A stretch of 64,000 nt of DNA from Achromobacter anxifer (GTDB lineage: Bacteria; Pseudomonadota; Gammaproteobacteria; Burkholderiales; Burkholderiaceae_B): assembly GCF_903652925.1 (NCBI RefSeq), contig NZ_CAHLAR010000004.1:124001-188000 (forward strand). Reading direction: 5' to 3'. The translations under genes and the position numbers were made by a program. Below, one piece after another: positions 1-11,311 of the stretch. Position 1 is the stretch's first letter, and the number at the start of each line of letters is the position of its first letter. Under the pieces are notes generated by a model. The model was given only the letters and a program-made list of their open reading frames with translations. It was not told where the DNA came from and did not search any database.

Positions 1-438
<438 letters not shown>

Positions 439-466
439 CGACTGCGGATTCCAGGAGGGCTGCGCC

Positions 467-775
467 ATGTTCAGCTGGATGGTATGGACCACACCCGTCG
501 CCGTGTTCTTTTCCTGCATCGTCCTGATGCTGGTCGGCATGACGCTGTGGGAACTGAAAGCGCCCACGGTGGAGCGCAAGGGCTTCCTGCCCCTGCGCAC
601 CACCCGCGGCGATCGTCTCTTCATCGGCCTGATGGCCGCGGCCTGGCTCAACCTGGCGTTCCTGGGGTTCGGCCAGAAGGCGACGGAATGGTTTTCCCTG
701 GATGAGCCGCCATCGGTATGGATCAGCTTCATCGTCTCCATGCTGCTGCTCGCGCTCATCGTGCGTAAGGGGTAA
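467..775 (+). CDS. DUF2160 small membrane protein of the glycerol-type ABC operon
   Basis: 102-residue protein with three hydrophobic segments (about residues 8-27, 47-65 and 82-100), matching the DUF2160 family of small inner-membrane proteins that sit between the permease and binding-protein genes of glycerol-type ABC operons. It starts 28 bases after the permease stop behind an AGGAGGG-like ribosome site. Its role is not established; an accessory subunit of the transporter is the natural guess from strict co-occurrence. Confidence 0.8.
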   Translation: MFSWMVWTTPVAVFFSCIVLMLVGMTLWELKAPTVERKGFLPLRTTRGDRLFIGLMAAAWLNLAFLGFGQKATEWFSLDEPPSVWISFIVSMLLLALIVRKG

Positions 776-783
776 GGGCAGAA

Positions 784-801
784 GAGGGGCGCAGACCCCT
801 C
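784..801 (+). other. Intercistronic stem-loop
   Basis: Perfect 6-bp GC-rich stem (GAGGGG, loop CGCAGA, CCCCTC) in the 122-base gap between the DUF2160 gene and the binding-protein gene. No T-run follows, so it is more likely an mRNA processing or stability element that lets the binding protein be made in excess than a terminator. Inference from position. Confidence 0.35.
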
Positions 802-897
802 GCGTATTCAAGCAGTGGTCAAGGACTATCGGCCAGCATCTTCCCCGGCCAGCGGTCCGCAGCAAACGATGGGGAAGACTTATCGAGGAGACAGGTC

Positions 898-2628
<1,731 letters not shown>

Positions 2629-2645
2629 GGGGCTGCAAGCCCTGG

Positions 2646-2677
2646 AAAAAGCGCCGCTTTCCAGCGGCGCTTTTTTT
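2646..2677 (+). terminator. Rho-independent terminator of the glycerol-type ABC operon
   Basis: GC-rich stem GCGCCGC / GCGGCGC (2651-2657 with 2664-2670), extended by A:T pairs on the outside, loop of 6 bases, followed by seven T. It lies 18 bases after the binding-protein stop. Because A-runs precede the stem, it may also stop transcription arriving from the minus-strand LysR gene. Confidence 0.9.
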
Positions 2678-2743
2678 CGGGGAATGTTACGGACGCCGTG
2701 CGTGAAACGGCATGCGAAGAAAGCTCGCGACGGCCAGTTCAGT

Positions 2744-3646
2744 TCAAGCATCCTGCCGCGCGCCGACCCGGGCCGCCAGCAGATCGTAGAACAGCTTGGC
2801 CACGGGATTGATCTCCTTGCCGCGGCAATGGATCAATCCTATGGTCCGGGTGATTGCCGGCTCGCGCAGCGGCACGCTGGCCAGGTCGGCGTGTTCCCCG
2901 GCCGGCATGGCCAGCCGCGGCACGACGCCCACGCCCAGGCCCGCCTCGACCATGCTGACCAGCGCCGGCACGTGCTGGACTTCGCAGAAATGGCGGGGGC
3001 GCACGCCGCTGTGCGCCAGCGCCTGGTCTATCAGGAAGCGGTTGCCGCTGCCCTGGGCCAGGCTGATGTAGGGATAGGCGTGCAGGTCCGCCCAGGTCAC
3101 CGACTCCCTGGCCGCGAACGGGTGCTGGCGGCTGACCGCCGCCACGAAGGGTTCTTCCAGCAGCGGCTTGAACTCGATGTCGGCGTCGTTCGCGCCTATG
3201 TAGGTCAGGCCGAAGTCGGCGTCGCCGCGGGCGACGGCGGTCAGGATCTGCGACGAGGACTCGTCGATGATGCGGATGCGTATGCGCGGATATTGCTCGT
3301 GGTAGCTGCGGATCACGCCGGGCAGGAAATAGGCCACCGCGGAAGGCACGCAAGCGATGGTGACCAGGCCGGACAGGCGCTCGGCCACGTCCTGTATCCC
3401 GACCAGGGCGCTTTCCAGTTCATTGAGCACATTGCGCGCTCGCGGCACGAAGCCGCGGCCTATGGTGGTCAGCTCGACCTTGCGGGTGGTGCGCGTCAGC
3501 AGCTGCACGCCTAGCGCCGCCTCCAGCTTGTCGGCGCGGCGCGACAGGGCGGATTGGGAAAGGTGCAGGGCTTCAGAGGCGGCGCGGAAGCTGCCCAGGT
3601 CGGCGACCGCCAGGAAGGCGCGCAAATCGGCCAGGTCGAATTTCAT
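2744..3646 (-). CDS. LysR-family transcriptional regulator
   Basis: 300-residue LysR regulator: winged helix-turn-helix in residues 1-60 (FRAASEALHLSQSALSRRAD is the recognition region) and a C-terminal PBP-type effector domain. It is divergent from the Bug-Ldh-Bug-hydrolase operon starting at 3757, with a 110-base shared control region, the classic arrangement for a LysR protein that activates its neighbour in response to a pathway metabolite. ATG at 3646 fits the family length. Effector unknown. Confidence 0.9.
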   Translation of the reverse strand: MKFDLADLRAFLAVADLGSFRAASEALHLSQSALSRRADKLEAALGVQLLTRTTRKVELTTIGRGFVPRARNVLNELESALVGIQDVAERLSGLVTIACVPSAVAYFLPGVIRSYHEQYPRIRIRIIDESSSQILTAVARGDADFGLTYIGANDADIEFKPLLEEPFVAAVSRQHPFAARESVTWADLHAYPYISLAQGSGNRFLIDQALAHSGVRPRHFCEVQHVPALVSMVEAGLGVGVVPRLAMPAGEHADLASVPLREPAITRTIGLIHCRGKEINPVAKLFYDLLAARVGARQDA

Positions 3647-3688
3647 GCGTTTTCGTCAAGAATTGATCTAATTTTTGCACTTTACTCT

Positions 3689-3709
3689 ATTGTGCGCGCT
3701 GCGCATCAT
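3689..3709. promoter_or_regulatory. Candidate LysR operator in the divergent control region
   Basis: Imperfect inverted repeat ATTGTGCGC / GCGCATCAT (7 of 9 positions pair) located between the LysR gene and the Bug gene, with an AT-rich stretch just before it. LysR proteins commonly bind interrupted dyads with a T-N11-A core in such positions. Sequence pattern only; binding is inferred. Confidence 0.35.
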
Positions 3710-3756
3710 GTCTCCCAAGCCGCCCCTAGCGCGGCATGCACCAGGAGACTAGCCCC

Positions 3757-4752
3757 ATGATTCGCGTCCGCCGCCTGCGCCGGCAAATTGCCCTTGCGTT
3801 GGCCTGCACCCCATTGATGTTGCTGGCGCCGCCGGCCGTCCACGCCGAAGGCGATTGGCCGCAACGCCCGATCCGGCTGCTGGTGCCTTATGGGCCGGGC
3901 GGCAGTTCCGACGTGGTGGCGCGCGCCGTCGCCGTGGAAATGTCGCGCGATCTGGGCAAGCAGGTCATCGTCGAGAACAAAGGGGGCGGGCAGGGCATGA
4001 TCGCCACGGTGGAAGCGGCGCGCGCCGCGCCCGACGGCTACACGCTGATCCTGGGCCACGTGGGCACGCTGGCCGTGAACCCGTCCATGGTGGACAAGCT
4101 GCCGTACGACCCGCGCCGCGACTTCGCGCCCATCGTGCTGCTGGCCAAGCTGCCCATGGTGTTCGCCGTGGGCGGCAAGGTGCCGGCGAAGACGCTGCCC
4201 GAGTTCGTGGCCCTGGCGCGCGCCCGTCCGGGATCGCTCAACTACGGATCCGCCGGCAACGGCAGCGCGGGGCATCTGGCGTTCGAGATGCTGAAGACGG
4301 CGACCGGCATCGACGTGGTGCACGTGCCGTACAAGGGCACGGGCGCCCAGGTGACCGACTTGCTGGCCGGCAACATCGACGCCGCCGCCGCGGGTACCCC
4401 CGGTCTGCTGCCACACGCGCAGGCCGGCAAGATCCGCATCGTTGCCGTCGGATCGGAGCGGCGGCTGCCGGTCCTGCCCGACGTGCCCACCGTGGCGGAG
4501 CAGGGCTATCCGGGCTTCGAAAGCTCGCAGTGGTTCGGCCTGCTGGCGCCCGCCGGCACGCCGGCCCCCGTCATCGAGCGTCTGCATCAGGCGGCAGTCA
4601 AGGCATTGCAGACGGATTCCGTGCGCGAACGCCTGGCCCACGACGCGAGCGAGGCGTCCGGCGCCGGCCCGGCCGAGTTCGCCGCCTTCATCGACGCCGA
4701 AGAGAAGCGCTGGGGGCAGGTGGTGCGCAGCGCCCGCCTGTCGGCCGAATGA
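3757..4752 (+). CDS. Bug-family tripartite tricarboxylate transporter binding protein
   Basis: Secreted solute-binding protein of the Bug/TctC family, 331 residues. Signal peptide with Arg-rich n-region and cleavage after PAVHA; then the family signature (PIRLLVPYGPGGSSDVVAR, later GYTLILGH and HVPYKG). I chose ATG 3757 over 3736 because CCAGGAGA lies 9 bases upstream of 3757 and would fall inside the longer version. No TctA/TctB membrane genes are nearby, as is usual for Bug proteins. With the downstream Ldh-family dehydrogenase it probably delivers a hydroxy- or oxo-carboxylate; exact ligand unknown. Confidence 0.88.
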   Translation: MIRVRRLRRQIALALACTPLMLLAPPAVHAEGDWPQRPIRLLVPYGPGGSSDVVARAVAVEMSRDLGKQVIVENKGGGQGMIATVEAARAAPDGYTLILGHVGTLAVNPSMVDKLPYDPRRDFAPIVLLAKLPMVFAVGGKVPAKTLPEFVALARARPGSLNYGSAGNGSAGHLAFEMLKTATGIDVVHVPYKGTGAQVTDLLAGNIDAAAAGTPGLLPHAQAGKIRIVAVGSERRLPVLPDVPTVAEQGYPGFESSQWFGLLAPAGTPAPVIERLHQAAVKALQTDSVRERLAHDASEASGAGPAEFAAFIDAEEKRWGQVVRSARLSAE

Positions 4753-4795
4753 TCCATTTTTCACGAGTCCCACTTTCCATCCGAGAAGCACAGTC

Positions 4796-5848
4796 ATGAG
4801 CAGCCAAAAGCAGGACCCCGTACACATCGCCGAAGAGGAACTGACCCGCCTGGGATTACGCGCGTTCGAAAGCCTGGGGCTGCCTCCCCAGGATGCCGCC
4901 GACGTGGTGCAGGTGTTGGTGCTGGCCGACCTGTTCGGCCTGTCCACCCACGGTCTCAGCCGCATCGAATCGTATGGCGAGCGCCTGCAGGTGGGCGGCA
5001 TCAATCCCCGCGCCCGCATCCGCGTGGAGCGTCCCGCACCCGGCCTCTGCCTGGTCGACGGCGACAACGGCGTCGGTCCGCTGGTGGGCATGCATGCCCT
5101 GCGCGCGGCCATGAATGCCGCAAGCGAATGCGGAGTGGGCATGGCGTTCGCGCGCCAGAGCAACCATTTCGGTCCCATCTCGCCCTATGGCCTGATCGCG
5201 GCGCAGGCGGGTTACGCCAGCATCATCGGCAGCAACGCCACCACCACCATCGCGCCCTGGGGCGGCACCGATGCGCGGGTGGGCAACAGCCCGATCGGCT
5301 TTGCCGTGCCGAATCCGGACGGCGCCCACTTCCTGCTGGACATGGCCATGAGCGTGGTGGCCCGCGCCAAGATCCGCAATGCCTTGAAGGCGGGCCAGGA
5401 TATTCCGGATACCTGGGCCACCGACGCGGCTGGCCGGCCGACCACCAGCCCCAAGGAGGCGCTCGATGGTTTTCTGCTGCCCATAGGTGGACACAAGGGC
5501 TATGGCCTGGCGTTGATGGTGGACCTGTTCGCGGGCCTGCTGTCCAACGCGGCCTACCTGACGCATGTGAAGTCCTGGGTGGATGCGCCCGACCAGCCGC
5601 AGAACCTCGGCCACTTCTTCCTGCTGATCGACACCCGCAAGCTGGGTTCGACGCAATGGCTGGCCGAACGCATGAACGACTTCGCGCGGATCCTGCACGG
5701 CAGCGCCGCGGCGGATCCGGCGCGGCCGGTGATCCAGCCGGGAGAAATCGAACTGGCCAAGATGGCGCGGCAGAAAGAGCAAGGCATCGCGCTGGACGCC
5801 GATGTCCTGGCGCTGCTGCGCCGCCACGCGGACGCCAAGCCGGCCTGA
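4796..5848 (+). CDS. Ldh-family NAD(P)-dependent 2-hydroxyacid oxidoreductase
   Basis: 350-residue member of the malate/L-lactate dehydrogenase (Ldh2/YlbC/ComC) family, an NAD(P)H enzyme fold unrelated to classical LDH. Recognisable: the N-terminal helical region with GLSTHGLSRIESY, the FARQSNHFGPISPYG active-site stretch containing the conserved His, and GGHKGYGLALMVDL near residue 235. ATG 4796 is chosen because the open frame extends upstream only into the end of the Bug gene. Likely oxidises or reduces the hydroxyacid imported by the neighbouring Bug proteins (inference). Confidence 0.88.
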   Translation: MSSQKQDPVHIAEEELTRLGLRAFESLGLPPQDAADVVQVLVLADLFGLSTHGLSRIESYGERLQVGGINPRARIRVERPAPGLCLVDGDNGVGPLVGMHALRAAMNAASECGVGMAFARQSNHFGPISPYGLIAAQAGYASIIGSNATTTIAPWGGTDARVGNSPIGFAVPNPDGAHFLLDMAMSVVARAKIRNALKAGQDIPDTWATDAAGRPTTSPKEALDGFLLPIGGHKGYGLALMVDLFAGLLSNAAYLTHVKSWVDAPDQPQNLGHFFLLIDTRKLGSTQWLAERMNDFARILHGSAAADPARPVIQPGEIELAKMARQKEQGIALDADVLALLRRHADAKPA

Positions 5849-5880
5849 TGCCGGCCCGGACCGGAACTTCGGAGACAGAC

Positions 5881-6858
5881 ATGAAATACCAAGCCGTACT
5901 TGCGGCAGCGGCGGCCGCGCTGGGCATGATGGCCGCCGGCGCGGCGCTGGCGTCGGACTATCCCGCCAAGCCGGTGCGCGTCATCGTGCCCTATGTCGCG
6001 GGCGGCGCGGCCGACATCACGGCCCGCGTGATCGCGCAAAAGCTGTCGGTCAGCATGGGCGCGACCTTTGTCGTGGAGAACAAGCCGGGCGCCAACGGCA
6101 TGATAGGCACGGACTTCGTCGCCAAGGCCGCGCCCGACGGCTATACCTTGCTGCTGGACGCGAGCGGGCCGCTGGTGGTGAACCCGTCGCTGTACAAGAA
6201 GACGCCTTACGATCCGGTGGCCGACCTGGCGCCCATCAGCCAGATCGCCAGCTACCAGTACGTGCTGGTCGTGCCGCAGCAATCACCGATACGCAGCGTC
6301 GACGAGCTGATCGCCGCGGCGCGCGCCAAGCCCGGGCAGGTGAGCTACGGTTCGGCGGGCGTGGGGGCGGGCGGGCACCTGGCCGGCGAACTGCTGGCCG
6401 TCATGACCAGGACGCAGCTCACGCACGTGCCCTACAAGGGCAATGCCCAGGCGCTTACCGACGTGCTCGGCGGGCAGCTGAGCTTCACTTTCGATACGGT
6501 GGTGACGGCCACCCCGCATCTGCGCTCGGGCAAGCTGCGCGGCTACGCGGTGACCGGCCCGCATCGCGCGCAAGGCCTGCCGGATATTCCGACGATGGAA
6601 GAGCTGGGCTACAAGGATTTCGTGGTGACGCAGTTCCAGGGATTGCTGGCGCCGGCGGGCACCGATCCCAAGATCCTGGCGCGTTTGCACGAGGAAGTGG
6701 TGAAGGCCGCGCGCGAACCCGACGTGATCCAGAAGCTCCAGACCGAAGGCGGCAACGAGATCATCGCGGGCACGCCGCAGGAGTTCGCGCGCCTGATCCA
6801 GGAAGACCTGCAGCGCTACCGCAAGCTCATCGCGGATGCGCACGTCAAGGCGGAGTAG
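5881..6858 (+). CDS. Bug-family tripartite tricarboxylate transporter binding protein (second copy)
   Basis: 325 residues, signal peptide ending at GAALAS, then PVRVIVPYVAGGAADITARV, GYTLLLDASG and HVPYKGNAQ typical of Bug proteins. It starts 32 bases after the Ldh gene behind a GGAGA site and is clearly different in sequence from the Bug protein two genes upstream, so the operon offers two ligand specificities or a preferred and a backup binding protein. It continues directly into the hydrolase gene (3-base gap). Confidence 0.88.
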   Translation: MKYQAVLAAAAAALGMMAAGAALASDYPAKPVRVIVPYVAGGAADITARVIAQKLSVSMGATFVVENKPGANGMIGTDFVAKAAPDGYTLLLDASGPLVVNPSLYKKTPYDPVADLAPISQIASYQYVLVVPQQSPIRSVDELIAAARAKPGQVSYGSAGVGAGGHLAGELLAVMTRTQLTHVPYKGNAQALTDVLGGQLSFTFDTVVTATPHLRSGKLRGYAVTGPHRAQGLPDIPTMEELGYKDFVVTQFQGLLAPAGTDPKILARLHEEVVKAAREPDVIQKLQTEGGNEIIAGTPQEFARLIQEDLQRYRKLIADAHVKAE

Positions 6859-6861
6859 GCC

Positions 6862-7632
6862 ATGTACGACATCGAGGTATTGATACAGGGCTACCCCGGA
6901 CGCTCGCTATGCCATGGCGGGCTGGGCTGGAGCACCACCACGCTGCTGCAGGGCGGCGGGCGCAAGGTACTGGTGGACGTAGGCGCGTTCGGCGTGCGGC
7001 ATCTGCTGGGCCAGCACCTGAACCGCTGCGGCGTGTTGGCCGCCGACATCACCGACGTGGTGCTGACGCACGCGCACTACGACCACGCCGTCAATTTCAC
7101 CCTGTTTCCCAACGCCACGGTCTGGATCGGCGAGCTGGAGCTGGCCTGGGCCGCCGCCCAGCCGCCCGGGTTCAATCCTCTGCCGGAACTGTACGTGCGC
7201 GAACTGGCGGCATCGGAACGCGTGCGTCGGGTGCGCGATGGCGACGAGTTCCTGCCAGGCCTGCGGGCGATCGCGTCGCCGGGGCACACGCCGGGCCATC
7301 TGCTGTTCTACGTCGACGACGGCCGGCAAACCGTGCTCTTCACGGGCGACGCCGCGAAAAACCGGGCCGAGCTGCTGTCGGGCACGGTCAACGACAGCGC
7401 CGACATGGACGCCAGCCGCGCCACGCTGGCGCGCATCTGGGCGCTTTGGCGCAAGACGCCCGGCACATTGCTGGTGCCGGGCCACGACCTCGGCATGAAG
7501 CTGGACGCGGACGGCCAACCCGTCTATGTCGGCGAACGCCAGGCGGTGCTGAATGCGTGGTTCGGCGACACGCTGGAACCGACGCGCATCGACCTTTGCT
7601 GCGGCCCTGCATTCAAGCGCGGCGCCTCATGA
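6862..7632 (+). CDS. Metallo-beta-lactamase-fold hydrolase
   Basis: 256-residue MBL-fold enzyme without signal peptide, hence cytoplasmic. Metal ligands are all visible: H70-A-H72-Y-D74-H75, H142 (SPGHTPGH), D163 (TGDAAK) and a C-terminal VPGHD. The two-metal set is complete, so it should be an active hydrolase, of the lactonase/quorum-quencher-like or glyoxalase-like branch. Placement in the Bug/Ldh operon suggests hydrolysis of a lactone or thioester intermediate of the catabolised acid; that is inference. Confidence 0.85.
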   Translation: MYDIEVLIQGYPGRSLCHGGLGWSTTTLLQGGGRKVLVDVGAFGVRHLLGQHLNRCGVLAADITDVVLTHAHYDHAVNFTLFPNATVWIGELELAWAAAQPPGFNPLPELYVRELAASERVRRVRDGDEFLPGLRAIASPGHTPGHLLFYVDDGRQTVLFTGDAAKNRAELLSGTVNDSADMDASRATLARIWALWRKTPGTLLVPGHDLGMKLDADGQPVYVGERQAVLNAWFGDTLEPTRIDLCCGPAFKRGAS

Positions 7633-7645
7633 TTTCCATATACCT

Positions 7646-8380
7646 ATGAAACTCGACTCAAACATCATCTCCGCCTTCACTCCGACCGGCCGCCTGCGGG
7701 CATCCATCAATCTGGGCAACCCCATACTGGCCGGGCGCGACGCCAGCGGCGCGCCTGCAGGCGTGTCCGTGGACCTTGCGCGCGCCTTCGCGCAGCGGCT
7801 GGGCGTGCCGCTGGACCTGGTCGTGCTGGACAGCGCGGGCGCGTCCGTGGAAACCGTGACGCGGGAAGACGCGGACATCGGCTTTTTCGCGATCGATCCC
7901 TTGCGCGCTGCCGGCGTCGTCTTCACCGATGCCTACGTGCTGATCCAGGGCGCCTACCTGGTGCGCGAGGATTCCCCATTGCGCGCGTTGGATGAGGTGG
8001 ACCGCGAAGGGAATCGTGTCACCGTCGGCCGCGGCAGCGCCTACGATCTGTTCCTGACCCGCGAATTGAAGCAGGCGGCCATCACGCGCGCGCCCACGTC
8101 GCCGGCGGTGGTCGACACCTTTTTGGCCGAAGGCACGGAGGTGGCCGCCGGCGTATCGCAGCAGCTGGAGGCGGACGCGCGGCGCCTGACGGGACTGCGG
8201 CTGTTGCCGGGCAGCTTCATGACCATACGCCAGGCCATGGGCGCACCCAGAAGCCGCGGCGCCGAAGCCATGGCGGTGCTGTCGGCGTTCGTCGAAGAGC
8301 TGAAGGCCAGCGGCTTCGTGGCGGACGCACTGCGCCGTCATGGCATCGAGGGCGCCGCGGTCGCGCCTGCGGCGGCCTGA
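7646..8380 (+). CDS. PBP-fold (SBP_bac_3) protein lacking a signal peptide
   Basis: 244-residue type 2 periplasmic-binding-protein fold (GRLRASINLGNPILAG, DIGFFAIDP, VFTDAYVLIQGAYLV). It starts 13 bases after the hydrolase and has no hydrophobic leader at ATG 7646; the upstream in-frame extension is also not a signal sequence. It may therefore act in the cytoplasm as a ligand sensor or be mis-started. Last gene of the LysR-controlled operon by position. Function uncertain. Confidence 0.7.
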   Translation: MKLDSNIISAFTPTGRLRASINLGNPILAGRDASGAPAGVSVDLARAFAQRLGVPLDLVVLDSAGASVETVTREDADIGFFAIDPLRAAGVVFTDAYVLIQGAYLVREDSPLRALDEVDREGNRVTVGRGSAYDLFLTRELKQAAITRAPTSPAVVDTFLAEGTEVAAGVSQQLEADARRLTGLRLLPGSFMTIRQAMGAPRSRGAEAMAVLSAFVEELKASGFVADALRRHGIEGAAVAPAAA

Positions 8381-8399
8381 GCCGGGGCGCGACCCTGGC

Positions 8400-9479
8400 T
8401 TAGTGGATGACGCGCGCCGCCTTGCGGGCGCGCTTCACTTCGTACATGCGGGCATCGGCCAGGCGGACGGCGGCCTCGGCGTCCAGGCCGCGCGGGTCCA
8501 GCGCCACCACGCCGACGCTGGCGCCTTCGTAGGGGATGACATCCTCGCCCAACTGATAACGTCCGACGGTGGCCGCGGTGGCGCGTTCCTCCAGCGAGCG
8601 GGCTGCGGCTTCCGCTTCGCCGCGCTGCGTCGCGCCGCCGCGCGCGGCTTCTTCCGCGGCCAGCGCCGGGCCCGGCCCGATCACCACGAACTCGTCGCCG
8701 CCTATCCGCCCCAGCATGTCCGAGGCGCGCAGCGCCGCGGCGATGCGGCGCGAGACGTCCTGCAGGAACGCGTCGCCTTGCTGGTGCCCATAAACATCGT
8801 TGATGCCCTTGAATCCATCCAGGTCTATCACCCCCACCAGCACGCTGCCTCCTTCGCGGATGGCGCGCGCCTGCAGGCGGTCCAGGGCTTCGTAGAGCGC
8901 GCGGCGGTTGGGCAGGCCGGTCAGCGCATCCGTCAGCGCGTAGGACAGGAGCTGGACGTTGGCGGCGTGCAGCTGCTCCATCAGCATTTCGCGTTCCAGG
9001 AAGCGGGCGATCACGCTGGAGAACAGCTTCAGCACCGATTCCGCCTGGGCGGGGATGTCGTGCCGGCTGGCGCTGGCGGCGCAGAGGGTACCGAACAACA
9101 GGCCGTCATCGGCGCGCACGGGCGCGCTGACGTAGGTCTGGATGCCCAGTTGGCGCGCGGCGTCCGAGTCCGGCCAGCTGAGCGAGACGTCGCTGGTGCA
9201 CATGCGGCCTTCGTCCAGGGCGCGCTTGCAGAGCGTGTCGTCCCAGGGCACGGACAGGCCTTCGGGGATTTGCAGTTGCCCGACATTGCGCGCGTAGCGG
9301 ATCTGCTGCAGGTCCGCCTTCAGGTCTATCGACGTGAGATAGGTGGACTCAAGCCCGGTCACCTCGCCCAGCATGTCCAGCAGCGGGCGCGTCAGTTCTT
9401 CGACTGATCTGGCCTCGGGCAGGGTGGTCGAGAGTTCGGCAAGTATCGGATCCAGCACGGTGTCTCCAGGCATGGGCAT
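8400..9479 (-). CDS. GAF-GGDEF diguanylate cyclase
   Basis: About 359 residues: N-terminal GAF sensor domain (residues roughly 30-175, with the [16 protein letters not shown] region) and C-terminal GGDEF domain containing the intact catalytic motif IGGDEFVV and, five residues before it, RASD, the allosteric inhibitory (I-site, RxxD) motif. It should make cyclic di-GMP with product inhibition. No transmembrane segments, so cytoplasmic. A poorly conserved low-complexity stretch sits after GGDEF ([19 protein letters not shown]). Start uncertain: ATG 9479, ATG 9473, or 9539 for a longer form. Input signal unknown. Confidence 0.85.
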   Translation of the reverse strand: MPMPGDTVLDPILAELSTTLPEARSVEELTRPLLDMLGEVTGLESTYLTSIDLKADLQQIRYARNVGQLQIPEGLSVPWDDTLCKRALDEGRMCTSDVSLSWPDSDAARQLGIQTYVSAPVRADDGLLFGTLCAASASRHDIPAQAESVLKLFSSVIARFLEREMLMEQLHAANVQLLSYALTDALTGLPNRRALYEALDRLQARAIREGGSVLVGVIDLDGFKGINDVYGHQQGDAFLQDVSRRIAAALRASDMLGRIGGDEFVVIGPGPALAAEEAARGGATQRGEAEAAARSLEERATAATVGRYQLGEDVIPYEGASVGVVALDPRGLDAEAAVRLADARMYEVKRARKAARVIH

Positions 9480-9680
9480 ATGGACGTCCGGCCCGTTGCT
9501 CCATGGGGAGGGCGGGCCGGTCTGCCCGCCATTATGCACGCAGCGGGAACAGGTGCCGTTGCCGCCGCCGGAAGCGCCGGACGGCGGTGTATTCTGGCGG
9601 TCATGCAGGGGCCGCTGCGGCCCCTCCTCGCAGAACAGAGCCGGTCGCGCCCGGCCGCCATCGCATCAGGAGAGACAGCC

Positions 9681-10808
9681 ATGCTTTTGACGGAAGAACA
9701 GCTCAGCGTTCAGGAAATGGCGCGCCGCTACGCGCAGGAGCGCCTGGCGCCCAACTCGGAACGCTGGGACCGCGATCATCACTATCCCGCCGATGCCATC
9801 GCGGAAATGGCGGAACTCGGCTTTTTCGGCATGCTGGTGCCCGAAGCCTGGGACGGCAATGACAGCGGCTATATCTCGTACGCGGTCGCGCTGGAGGAGA
9901 TCGCGGCGGGCAACGGCGCCTGCTCCACCATCATGAGCGTGCATAACTCGGTCGCTTGCATGCCCATCCTGAAGTACGGCAGCGACGCGCAGAAGGAACA
10001 GTTCCTGCGTCCGCTCGCGCGCGGCGAGTACATCGGGGGCTTCGCGCTGACCGAACCGCAGGCGGGGTCCGATGCCAGCAGCCTGAGCACCCGGGCCCGC
10101 CGCGACGGCGACGACTACATCATCAACGGCGCCAAGCAGTTCATCACATCGGGCCGGAATGGCCAGGTCGTGATCGTGTTCGCGGTGACCGACCCCGACG
10201 CCGGCAAGCGCGGCATCTCCGCCTTCATCGTGCCCACCGACACCCCGGGCTACAAGGTGTTGCGGGTGGAAGACAAGCTGGGCCAGCATCTGTCCGACAC
10301 CTGCCAGATCGCGTTCGAGGACATGCGCATTTCTGCCGCTTACCGCCTGGGCGCGGAAGGCGAGGGCTACAAGATCGCGCTGTCCAACCTGGAAGGCGGG
10401 CGCATCGGCATCGCCTCGCAATCGGTGGGCATGGCGCGGGCCGCGTTCGAATGCGCGCGCGATTACGCGCGCGACCGCCAGGCCTTCGGCAAACCCATCA
10501 TGGAGCATCAGGCCGTGTCGTTCCGCCTGGCCGACATGGCCACGCAGATCCACGCGGCGCGCCAGATGGTGCTGCACGCGGCGGCCCTGCGCGAGGCCGG
10601 CAGGCCCGCATTGACCGAGGCGTCGATGGCCAAGCTGTTCGCGTCCGAGATGGCTGAGAAGGTCTGCTCGGCGGCGATCCAGACCCTGGGAGGCTACGGC
10701 TACCTGAAGGATTTTCCGGTGGAGCGCATCTACCGCGACGTGCGCGTGTGCCAGATCTACGAAGGCACCAGCGACATCCAGCGCCTGGTGATCGCCCGCG
10801 GGCTGTAG
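9681..10808 (+). CDS. Acyl-CoA dehydrogenase
   Basis: 375-residue FAD-dependent short/medium-chain acyl-CoA dehydrogenase. Visible: FAD/substrate motif [15 protein letters not shown], the GAKQFITSG strand, the [16 protein letters not shown] region and the catalytic base E361 in [10 protein letters not shown]. Full family length. ATG 9681 follows AGGAGAGAC. It stands alone between genes on the opposite strand, so it is probably monocistronic; substrate chain (short, branched or aromatic) cannot be told. Confidence 0.9.
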   Translation: MLLTEEQLSVQEMARRYAQERLAPNSERWDRDHHYPADAIAEMAELGFFGMLVPEAWDGNDSGYISYAVALEEIAAGNGACSTIMSVHNSVACMPILKYGSDAQKEQFLRPLARGEYIGGFALTEPQAGSDASSLSTRARRDGDDYIINGAKQFITSGRNGQVVIVFAVTDPDAGKRGISAFIVPTDTPGYKVLRVEDKLGQHLSDTCQIAFEDMRISAAYRLGAEGEGYKIALSNLEGGRIGIASQSVGMARAAFECARDYARDRQAFGKPIMEHQAVSFRLADMATQIHAARQMVLHAAALREAGRPALTEASMAKLFASEMAEKVCSAAIQTLGGYGYLKDFPVERIYRDVRVCQIYEGTSDIQRLVIARGL

Positions 10809-10926
10809 CGCTGCTTGCGGTGCCGCTTGCAGTGCGGCCAGTAGGGTGACCTATGGCGCGGTTCGTGGCGCGTCGTGCATGGCCGGGCGCCTTGCCGCGC
10901 AGCGTCGGGCGGCAGGGGCTGTGGCG

Positions 10927-11298
10927 CTAGCCCGGCCGGCGCCGGCCGCGCCTGACCCACAGTGTGTACACGACGATGTTGCCCACGATCAGCAGCGCGG
11001 CCAGCGCGATCTGCACTTCGCGGGTAATGCCTGCCGGGTAGATCAGGCTCAGCAGATAGTGTTCGATGAAGCCGCCGCCATAGCCCTGCTGGCCGGCCTG
11101 CTGCCGCAGCGATATTTCCAGCGGCGTCAGCGGGCAGATCCAGCCCATGCCTATCACCAGGGCGCCCCAGGCCAGCGCTGGCAGGTGCAGGTAGGCGATC
11201 CAGCGTTTCCACAGCGCCAGCAGGCCGCCGAACACCACGAAGGCGACGAACAGGCCATGCACGACGAGCACGAGGTCTGCAAGCAGCCGGTCGCTCAT
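10927..11298 (-). CDS. DUF2784 membrane protein
   Basis: 123 residues with about four hydrophobic segments, matching the DUF2784 family of small inner-membrane proteins of unknown function (WGALVIGMGWICPLTPLE is the characteristic central stretch). It follows the Mrr-like gene by 13 bases on the same strand, so the two are probably co-transcribed. Confidence 0.75.
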   Translation of the reverse strand: MSDRLLADLVLVVHGLFVAFVVFGGLLALWKRWIAYLHLPALAWGALVIGMGWICPLTPLEISLRQQAGQQGYGGGFIEHYLLSLIYPAGITREVQIALAALLIVGNIVVYTLWVRRGRRRPG

Positions 11299-11311
11299 CG
11301 TCTCGTCCGGG

